From Patiria miniata (lineage: Eukaryota > Echinodermata > Asteroidea > Valvatida > Asterinidae), in assembly GCF_015706575.1 (NCBI RefSeq), contig NW_024037072.1, positions 28,645,162 through 28,709,161 of the forward strand: DNA of 64,000 bases, written 5' to 3'. Shown one piece after another: positions 48,254 to 57,900 of the stretch. The position numbers and the translations under genes were made by a program. The notes under the pieces are model-generated. The model made no database searches. It was given only the letters and a program-made list of their open reading frames with translations, and had not been told where the DNA came from. Within the stretch, counting starts at the first letter, position 1. Each line of letters starts with the position of its first letter.

Positions 48254-48866
48254 TGTTCCCTAACGTGGCGCACTTCAAAGCTTACCCAACTTTCCTCGTG
48301 TAGTGTTGCCAAACCTCTTTGTTGATAAAGCTCAAATTCATGCAGTGAAATACTGGTACTTTTACCTTTTGAATGCTTGCTATTTAACCTCTGTGAACAA
48401 TTTCGGTTTCATAAAATTTAATCCGAAATGCAAAAACGGTCGCGTCCGGAAATTGGGCACAAATTGGCGGAGTGTTCCCTAACGTGGCGCACTTGAATAA
48501 ATCTCAGAAAATTCCAAATTAACATTTAAAAATTTCTGTAAACTTGATAAATTCTGATAAATCATTATTATCTTTACTTACAAACCCAGCCAGATGTTTG
48601 TCAGAAAATTATTTTCTTATTTTTCGGGGCATTTTCAAAGGGTTCACTTTGCACTTGAAAATAAAATCGGAAAATCACGCCAAAATAATTTTTTCTTTAA
48701 ACTTTGTAACGGGTGAATAAACTCGCGATTTATGAACGGGAGTGTTTAGAACTTAATGAAATTTCACTTTCTGTGAACATTTCAGTTAAAACTTTTGCTT
48801 TAGCTAGGCGCTACAGGCGAAAAATCAAAGTGCGCCACGTTAGGGGCCGCGCCACGTTAGGGTACA
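48254..48866. mobile_element. TIR element in copy B
   Basis: 613 bp with ends TGTTCCCTAACGTGGCGC and, in reverse, TGTACCCTAACGTGGCGC. The TIR word recurs internally at about 48475 and is doubled at the right end. Copy A has no counterpart between ATTTCAAATAG and AATGTCAACATT. There is no coding capacity and no clear target duplication. Confidence 0.65.
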
Positions 48867-49843
48867 TCAACAATATAGATAATATGTTAACAAACAAAAA
48901 ACAGTGCGAAGGTGTTCCCCTCAGCAAATGGTAATTGAGTCCAAAAAATGTTGTTTCCTTTTACTTTAAAGATAGGATAGTGTGTAATTTCCCCTCTAAC
49001 TATAATACTTGAAAAAGGGTGGATCTGTGGTCAATATATTGTCCTTTAAATTTGGTTAGATGCATTACACATGTACATGTGCGTGTTTTTAACTGTTCAT
49101 TCTCGTTGCTGCACTTTTATAGGCTTCTTTACAAAGCCGAACTGCCGAAAAAATGATGATGATTTTCACAAAACTAGGGTGGGCCGATGTTATATAAAAA
49201 TCCACCTCCTTTGAAAATCGGAGTCCTTTCTTGCATCATTGGTTAATCCCTCGCACGTGACAGGTCACTCTCTCCACAATGATCCTAAAAAAAACATACT
49301 ACATGTATCGTACTTTCGCATGCGCAATACTACCAATGAGTCCACATTTCATGGAGTCGGATATTCACGCTACACCGGCACGATCAAATTTAAAAACAAC
49401 TTGAAAAGATTTAGGTTCTCTTTGAATTTCTAGGTAGGATGTGAACTCAGAAACATAGTGCGTTCTGGCCTGAAAATAGACGCGCTCTCAGCAAAACATT
49501 TTTTTAACAAAATGGATGTGACGATGCAATCCCGTTTATAATGCATGCCCTAGCCGCAGGCCCTCGAATAAAAACTGGCCGATGCAAAAACAAAAACAGT
49601 CTGAACTTCCCTTTGATGACTAAAAGTTGAAACAAAACACCATTTCCTCCTTGCCTTGAGTGATCAAAAGGTTATGCATAATGTCTAAGTTATCTTGATA
49701 TGTCATAGAATTTTATAACTATCGCCCGTTGAGCGCTGAACACGCTGTCAGCATGTGGCTGATCATGGACTGTCATCAAACAACCTGCAATAATAATAAT
49801 GAAAACAAGATAATAATTAGTACTGCATGGAAACGTGCTAAGT

Positions 49844-50206
49844 TACGGAAGCGTTAAAGGGACATAATACAAACTAAAAAAAAAAACTAAGTCATAATTA
49901 TGACATATCTCAAAATCATGACTTATTATTAAGTCATTGTTATGAGTTTCATATAATAATAATGACTTAGTATTAAGTCATAATTATGAGATATCCTAAG
50001 TCATAATTATGACTTAATAAGTCATAATAATAATAACAACTCATAATTATGACTTAATAATAAGTCATAATTATGACTAAATAATAAGTCATAATTATGA
50101 CTTAATAATGAGTCATAATTATGAGATATAACTCATAATTATGACTTAATAATAAGTCATAATTATGACATTAATTTTTTTAATATGTCCCTTTAACGCT
50201 TCCGTA
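49844..50206. mobile_element. AT-rich palindromic MITE with 6-bp duplication and empty-site proof
   Basis: 363 bp. The ends are TACGGAAGCGTTAAAGGGAC and its complement. The interior is almost wholly built of AAGTCATAATTATGACTTA palindromes in tandem. CTAAGT flanks it at 49838-49843 and 50207-50212. Copy A at about 35072 reads GTGCCAAGTACATAC, the uninterrupted site, so both the boundaries and the 6-bp duplication are supported. Confidence 0.85.
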
Positions 50207-50449
50207 CTAAGTACAGCTTCCGGGAAAAAATCGTTCATACAAAATACGCCTTCGCAGTAACTGGCGGAGCATGAGCCCACTTTTTATATAAATGTAAGAA
50301 AAAATGATGATGTATTCGCGGTTCAATAATATGATAAGCTTTGATAAAACCTTATTTGCATCTACGATAGATTTGAATACGCTAATTATCTCGTCATTTA
50401 AGACTTTGCTGAATGGTTTTCATCTCTGCTATAAATTAAGGTTCGAATA

Positions 50450-50455
50450 TTTATT
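50450..50455 (-). promoter_or_regulatory. Polyadenylation signal of peptide gene B
   Basis: AATAAA on the minus strand lies about 14 nt past the stop, in the same AATAAATATT context as gene A. Confidence 0.55.
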
Positions 50456-50468
50456 TACCTTGTTTGTT

Positions 50469-51024
50469 TTATTGGTTTGATTTGTTTGATTCGTCTGATT
50501 CGTCCTCTCCGCCTTCACAACCAGCAGCCTCAGCGGCCCGTCTGTTCCTCCGTCGATTTTGACCAGCGGCGACTTCATCAGGTAGCCCACCCCACCCACC
50601 CCAGGCAAGCGGAGCTGCATCTAAGAAAACAAACAAAAATAGTTATTGTCAATGGCCGATCCAGAATACAATTGTTGGGGGAGGGCTAAAATGAAAATGG
50701 GTCCCCCAAAAAGTGGGTCAAAAATTACGGCATTGTTTCCGGGGCCCATCATCATCATCATCATCATCAACGAAACACACTGCAACGTAGCTGATTCCGG
50801 GAACCCTGTTGATTTTGTTTCACCCTTCCACTAAAGGAAGAGATTTGCTGCAATAATGACACCGTCGCCGCAAATTCAAGTCATGTTTAATCTTTGTTGT
50901 CAACTGATCGATACGCCTTACCGTCTTCAGCTAGGGCGTCGACTGTTGACTGGTCCATCATCACAGACACGCTGATCAACAAGATGAGCAAACTCACTGC
51001 AGTCCAACGTGCACCAGATGCCAT
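50469..51024 (-). CDS. Secreted peptide precursor, copy B
   Basis: Two exons, 51024-50922 and 50620-50469, give 84 residues. Exon 1 is nearly identical to copy A (MASGARWTAVSLLILLISVS signal peptide, then a DQSTVDALAED acidic segment) with the same phase-1 donor GACG|GTAAGG. Exon 2 has diverged more: DAAPLAWGGWGGLPDEVAAG, then QNRRRNRR, then an Ala/Glu part with one Cys, and the acidic tail EDESDESNKSNQ. One WxxW remains; the WSxWS expansion of copy A is absent. The Arg cluster may be a processing site. Exon 2 is 152 nt in both copies although the aligned parts differ in length. The introns are about 0.3 kb here and 1.6 kb in A. No TATA box is visible at the place where A has one. The function is unknown. 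Confidence 0.62.
50655..50770 (+). mobile_element. hAT MITE fragment (family M8) with ATC microsatellite
   Basis: GATCCAGAATACAATTG, GTCCCCCAAAAAGTGGGTC and TTACGGCAT match the left third of family M8; the rest is missing. It runs into (ATC) repeats at about 50748-50770. Confidence 0.6.
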
Positions 51025-51099
51025 CGTGTGTGCTGTTTACCTTACTGAAAATAAAATTAAACAAATGTCAACAGTCAGCTGTTTAGCACTGTCGTTTCT

Positions 51100-54000
51100 C
51101 TCAACGTCCACTCTTCTATCCTGCGATCTCCTAAAGACGGACAGAGCATACTGTCCGAAACGTGTTACAAAACCGGTTCTTTCAGAACCGCACACTCACA
51201 AAACATATAGTGCTACCTCAAACGTTACATCTTTGACTTGCCACCGTACAGTCGTCCAAGCCTTACCTAATCCTGACATTACTAACCACTTTAAAAAAAA
51301 ACAGTCAGGGGAGGAAATACAACAATCGACTGTTTTTCTGTGTCCCCCCCCCCCCCGGGGGATTTGGCGGCCATGGTTGTTGAGACAATCATGTTTATCA
51401 TGTACATGATAGGCAGCGTATTAACTTAATCGGACGAAGCTTTTGTAAATATTCCATTCAATACACATTCACACTTCTCTCCGTACATGCGTGGTTTTTG
51501 TTTTAAGTGTATGTGTGTTTGTTTTTCCAGCACGGTCAATGAAAAACACGATTGTTTTCCCGTTAATTACTGCGTAAATAAAATAACACCAGCTGCAGCC
51601 CTATGTCTGATTTTCAAAACGTCCGCAAAATATCATCAGACTGAAAACACCCAATGACTCGGCGCGAACAAAACAAGCGGCAACGATGTTGGACAAATGA
51701 TAAGGGGACTCATTTTAACAGCTTGTGATATCTCTAACAAGATCGAAACGTTTTCAGCGACATTCCATTCAGGGGTTTGTGAACAAAATAGTTCACCGAG
51801 GGGATTCCTGATGAATTTGAGAACCGTCCCCAATGCCTCTATCTCCTCTGCTCTTTATCTTATCATTATTACGAGTTCTTCTAGGCCTAGGCCCTATCTA
51901 CATTTGCCCAATGTGTTCATCCTGTGTCTTTTAGAAAGAGCCATTTACGGTTTAAAACTGGTGAAATATCACATAATGAATCGTGTTCTTACCTTTGGTA
52001 TGTGCTTGAAAGGTAACTCTGCAATGTCTTTCAAAACCAAACCTATTAGGACCGTGAGAAACACTACTTCGCACTGTTCTCTCTCTTACAATCTAGTCGA
52101 ATATGGTAACTTGCATTTTGGTTTTCTATACAAATGTAATTTGTGACAGATGTGGCTACTTCTGATTTGTTGGTTATTAAAGATGCATTTTGAATTAAAA
52201 TAGATTTTTTGAGAATTTTTTTTTTTTTTACATTGCATTTTAATTTTTTTTTGTATACCAGTATAACTGTTATAGTTACTTTGAATGATAAACATCGAGG
52301 GAAACAAATGTTAATGACCTATTTCAAACAAAACAATCGAAAAATAATCAGAATCGATAATGCATGAACCGGGCTGAACCAGTCAATTCACATGACTAAT
52401 TTGTTTGTGCGCAAAAAAAAGCAACCAAAGCAAAGGTTTTTTTTAGAGGGTTGCATACGCCAAATAAAAGAAAAAGCAAGATTTGCGTTAAATAGAATAA
52501 ACCATTTGGACAGTTTTAACTTGGAAGGGGTGGAACCTCGAATTTTTGCGACGAGCACAGATAGACCTCTTTAAATTGTGGCCACGTCAACGCACCGGCT
52601 GTGACCAATTTTCAATTGCCTGTATACAAAAAGTGTATGAGTACTTGATACAATGGTTTGCATCCGTCATAATGACCCAAGGATAAGAGGGTTTAGCTGA
52701 TTATTATACGGTAGTGTCCTCATTTGAGTGAACATGTGTGAAGAAATATTGATCAATTATGCAAGCGCAGTTTTTTTCCCACAAACTCTTAGCTGGACAT
52801 GACAAATATACAAACACACCGTATTTTAATTGTGCAGTTTCCTGGATCCCAGCCCGGGATCAAAATTTGAGAGGTATAAGTCAAGAGTTCGCGATGAAAA
52901 ACCATATGTCAGTTAATGCTTGTGGTCCGTCTTGTATCTGATTTTCACGGTTTGTTTCTTTTCTCATCATAGACGTATATACGTGCGTGGAAGACCAAGA
53001 CACACCGAAACGTAGTTTACGAATTTCCTTGTCGCGTAATTGTGCCACAGTTATTAAATATGGTCGGCATTACAATTAAGAGCAGCTGTAATTGCTCTTA
53101 ATATGGAGGAATAAAAAAAAGTGTTATAGGACTGAGTTTTTGTGCAGATACTCGATATAATACCTTTAAATTTGTTTATAGCCTGGGCAAACTGACACCC
53201 TTTGAAACTAAGTCTGGAAAACTTCGGGGGGATGGCTTAGTGAGATTGTTCTTCAAGTTTATTTTTACAACTAACCACGACTCACATGGTCTCTAACTAT
53301 GCTGGCTAATCCAAGAGCTGTCTAAAGCTCCGTTAAAATTTCCAGAAGATTTTTGAACACGTGCGTAATTGCTAACCCTAACCCATGGTGCACCGGTGCT
53401 AACCGGGTAGAACACGCATCTCACAACAACTGCATTATATGTTTGTATAGCCCGCCGAGAGACCCACGGCTTGTATGCTAGCTCGTGTGCATTGTGTGTT
53501 TGCATTTAGGCTTATTCAGAACAGACACTTCGGCTGTGGTCATGTCATGCATGTAGGCGTACCTATTGTAAACACAAAGTACATTTGCAAGCAAACTAGT
53601 ACATACAAGACCAGTTACATTATTGTATGTTTGTGATGGATATGGCGTTTTTCTTTTGACCGTGGTTGTACCATAGATCTAGGATCATTGTACAAAATTC
53701 ATCGACTGGATGACATCAGGATAGGTAAAAACAAGATTTTCCTTTCGCTTTGACACCCGGCTTATACGGATTTCTAGTGGCGAGGTCAAGCTTTGGTCAT
53801 ATATAATCTGCATAACAATTATACCAAACTTCGCAACAATTAAGACCTTCCCATAACGCGGTCACTGCTTTAAACGCATGTAAAGTACACGCTCGCCCCA
53901 GCCGCGCTATTCTCGACTCTTGCTTTGTTGCTGTGCAAGCAGCAGGCCTCGGAAAGATTAAGAGGTGCTTGAGAACGAGCACTGGTGTACCCTATGCTCA

Positions 54001-54689
54001 TTAGGCGATACTTCGGCGGAGTCCATCACGGTGAGATTTCTGAAATACGTTACCGGTACTTGAATATATCGCAACCAATGCAATTTCGCTATCTGGTACC
54101 ATCGAAATATAACTTCATGTAATTTTGTTTTCTTCATATCCTTTCACTGTGTGATTTAAGGTGAGGATGCATATTAAGCGCAGCCATGGTTTGTGCAAGT
54201 AATTATATTTCTTTAGGGAATCACCAAGATCTATCTAAAAGTTAGCTTTATATTTGTACGTACATCTTCATTTGTAAATAAAATACAGTTTTCTCGATTC
54301 AATACTTGTTATGTGAAGAGGTTTGCATCCTTGTGTAATCACATCGTAAGATGATTTTAGTGATATACAAATGAAAGAATAATGGGCGAGGATCCAGTTC
54401 GTTTTGTAAATATAATGATGTTGTCTTGTGTCACTCTGATGTCCTTTAAACTTTGTATCTCTTAACTTATAAGTTATATTGTGTATATACGATCGATTGT
54501 CTGTATTGTACACAAACACAATACGGTGGTCCGGTCGCCGTTTCACAACTTTTTGGAGACCTCAACCACTTATTGTAAGTTGACATGTAGGTTATTCTTT
54601 ACATTAATTTTGAATTGAATGAGTGGAAAAAATATATGAATTGAACTTCACAGAAACCAGAGCCTGTACACATGGACGTCACGGGGAGG
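51100..54689. other. No gene recognised
   Basis: A C run near 51343-51356 and AT-rich DNA with scattered short open frames. The longest, 51697-52146 (+, 149 codons), has no recognisable motif and no splice or codon evidence. The interval may hold the HHAT promoter and upstream non-coding exons at its right side. Confidence 0.5.
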
Positions 54690-54950
54690 GGGGGGTGCAA
54701 GGGGGACGCTTGCCCCCCTCCCATCCCCTGGAAAAGCAAAAAAAAAGGAAAGCGAAAAAAAGACCCAAAAAAAGAAAAGAAAAAGAGGCGCGAAGTCATA
54801 TTGGTGTAAATTCAATGGGGGGGGGATGTCCCTGCACCCCTCGAAAACTGATAAATCGAGAATATGTTGAGAAATACAGGAATATTTTTGGGGAAAATAT
54901 GTTTTGCCACCCTCTAGAAAAAGATCCTGACGACACCCATGCCTGTATAC
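54690..54950 (-). repeat. Dispersed G-rich repeat upstream of HHAT
   Basis: Inverted relative of 39555-39690. GTCACGGGGAGGGGGGGGTG and GACGCTTGCCCCCCTCCC at its left, AAAATATGTTTTGCCACCC and GATCCTGACGACACCC at its right, with an A/G-rich middle. It ends about 45 bp before the HHAT start codon chosen here. Confidence 0.5.
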
Positions 54951-54997
54951 AGAAATGACGAAGTTTTCTTTCGTGTCCACACGCAGCACATTATAAC

Positions 54998-57900
54998 ATG
55001 GCAGCCAACATCCAAATTGAGCCTGAACCCCAAGCCTCAGCACTTAGAAACGACAAAGACAGCAAACACCCTGCCTCATTGTCTGACAATGGAATCCACT
55101 GGGATGCAAATTTCCCACTGCAGCGAAGACCATTACACCGATCGAGCTCAGGTAAACCTCTTAAGGGGCGGGGCTCTTTGAAGGAGACAGGGTCCACCAA
55201 GCCACACGTATCGCTGCACCAGCATGCAGCGTTACCATCTCAGGAATTGCTCGTGTATGCAGGAGTGATCGCCTTCCTGTTCGTCTATATTCACCAACAT
55301 ATTAACCAACTATCAAAAGGTAACGACGTTTTGTGACTGTCAGTAATATACAGAATTCAAGCTAAAGTATTTGAACATTCTAGTTGTGTGATTTTCATTC
55401 TCAAAATAAATTGTTAAGTATTCTTTGCCACAATTTCCTTCTTCTTGTCGTTCATAGCTTTATCATACACATTTCCATATATTTAATATCACAAAGGAAA
55501 GGCTGTGTACTATTTCAAAATGCACTTCTAGACTGAGTAAAGTAATGTTAATTGTAATAATATAGTGAGTTTGTTTTGTGTCTTATTTTTTTTTTATTGT
55601 ATTTGTATTTGTTCCTTGTCAATAGAAAAAGCATTCAACTTAAAGTATTTGAGTGATGGCTGGTCACTTTTTGGACAACGAAAGAAGGTAATATTAGTTG
55701 TATTTCATACAGAAATGTACCTTACTGCTTAAAAAGATTTAGTAACCCGTATTCAGAAACATCATTCTGAGTAATTTAGGGTTTGGCGTGACAACTACAA
55801 AAAAGCTATTTTGCAAACTCAATTATCTGGAGTTGAACTTTTGAGCAAATTTCAGCATTCACAGTTTAATAGCTTTTTACCTTTTCCCCCATAAGGCCAA
55901 AAAAAAAAAGTCTCCGGTTTCTGGTATGGAGCTTGCCCCAAAAGTGGTGCGGCGACGCGGCTTTTTTTTTTTTTTTACCTGTTCTTTTTTTTTTTTGGGC
56001 TTCAAATGTCGGCTGATGACTGCAAATGGTGCCCGACTAAACTTAGTGCAAATATATGGGAGTCCAGAGAGGCCACATAAATCTTATTCTCGATCATAAC
56101 CCCATTTAAAAACACGTTAAAATTGTGCAGCAGCAGAATTCCAGTCAAACCAGTGAGTTTGGCGGTTTTGTAACATCATATAGTATTGAAAAAAAAACTT
56201 TTTCATTTTGCCGACGCACATGGCTACGGCGACGCGCGCGCATACCAGAAACCGGAGACTTTTTTTTTGGCCTAAAACAATGCACATTGCCAATTTGAGG
56301 ACAACCACCACAGGCCAAGGGCACATGTAACTCAAGTGGCAGTGAGCCGGTTCGGTATTCTAGAGTCTTCATGTGGAGTCATGCTTCTTTGTTCAACTTG
56401 ATATCATAAAAAAACCAAAATACTGTATGATCGTTGGTTTATCATTTACAGGATGTTTCACATGACCAGTGGACAGCATTTGTTGTCACAATGACAAGAC
56501 CATCAGTGGTACTTTCTTACATCGCCTACATCACTTTGGGTCAACTTGTATTGCTTGCTCCTCAGGTATGTGCTCATTTGAACTTTACAAACGGTCTGGA
56601 ATGCCTGATGTCTGGCAATGCTGAATCTCTGTTAGTGGCCTTATTTCAGAAGGAGAACTGTTTTTGCTTGAATTACAAAGAACTCGAATTTTCACGTTTG
56701 AATGTTACAGTTCCATGTACATGTTTGCACAATGTGATGCAAAGCAATCCTGAAAGCATTTGGGCAAAGATTAGAATGTTCCTCTTCACTTTATGTAAGA
56801 AATTGCCTGAACTTTTCAATTCAATTGTAAAGAGTTTGAATTCTCCTTAGCCCGACTTTGGAGCATTTGCACGCGCAGAAAGCTGTAGTTTGGGCAAAGA
56901 AAGAAAAAATGAATACTTTTTACTGTGATAGGCCAGTTTTTAAAATGGACATCAACTAATTATGAAAGACTACGTTTAATTGCTTCCCAAGTCGATGAAA
57001 ATATGGTCAGTCTTATTAATCCTATCGTCAGCGACACCCGAAGTAATACTCATGTACACTGCGCTGAATCGGTCATTTTCGTTTTCATGAAGCATTTCTC
57101 ATCTTTATTTCACCAGTTTAAGGGTTTTCTATTAAAATTTTCTGTAATCCTACAAGAATACCGATTAATCACATTCTTGTCAAACGTTTTAAAATGGTTT
57201 TTTCAACCAAATAGTACTTCCGCAACAGTACTTTGTGAACACGAAAATCGTTCGCGCCAGTGTCCGATGTGCTCGCACACTTAAATAATTACTTCGTGAA
57301 ACTTACATTTGTCATTAAGCGGTTTTCACGAAGTAACACTGATTAGAAGCGGACAGTGTTACTTCGTGGTGTCGGTGACCACGGTGCCACGATTGAATTT
57401 GTCTTCTTTTTCCTGACTCTTATTTTATCTCTCTTCAGTTTAGGAAGGTGTTCATGTTGCTATTCTCGACGCTGTGGATTTACCTGGGTTTAGGCATCAA
57501 GGTTTTAGGAGTCCTTCTGCTGCATTCATTCATAGTGTATATAGTCTCCCAGTCCAGAAGGCAGATGCTAGTCTGGGCTACAGTCCTGCTGGCAATTTCC
57601 TCAGTTCTTGTTGACCCCATCATAACAATTCAGGTTTGTTAAATAGCCACTATTTAAAAAAAAAAAAGGTGAACAATTATGAATTGGTTTGAATCGCCTG
57701 TGAATAGCACTTAATTATGAAAATGTTATAATCAAATCTGTTCACATTTGAACCTTGATTTATGCTCCTTTATCCATTCAAATCTCTTCTGCAGGAACGA
57801 TATCTTGGTAACACACAGGATGGAACTGTGTGCATTTTAATAAGCTCCCTGCGCCTTCTGTGTTTTGGTTTGGAGTTTTGCCGCAAGAGCAAGGCGGAGA

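Larger units (their letters stand above)
48090..51090. repeat. Segmental duplication, copy B
   Basis: Counterpart of copy A (33670-39317) in direct orientation about 12-14 kb away. It is more compact and carries its own insertions (48254-48866 and 49844-50206), both absent from copy A. It contains peptide gene B and the exon-like block at 49712-49786. Confidence 0.75.

Noticed and set aside
49880-50190. CRISPR-like array in the AAGTCATAATTATGACTT region
   Set aside because: Units are contiguous palindromes without unique spacers, inside a TIR element of a eukaryotic genome.
50429-50620. Alternative frame of peptide gene B exon 2 (Thr/Asn-rich)
   Set aside because: The same frame in copy A is closed at its second codon, while the frame used in the model is open in both copies and continues exon 1 in phase.
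51697-52146. 149-codon open frame on +
   Set aside because: No family motif, no signal or domain pattern, no splice context, and overlapping frames on the other strand. Likely chance.
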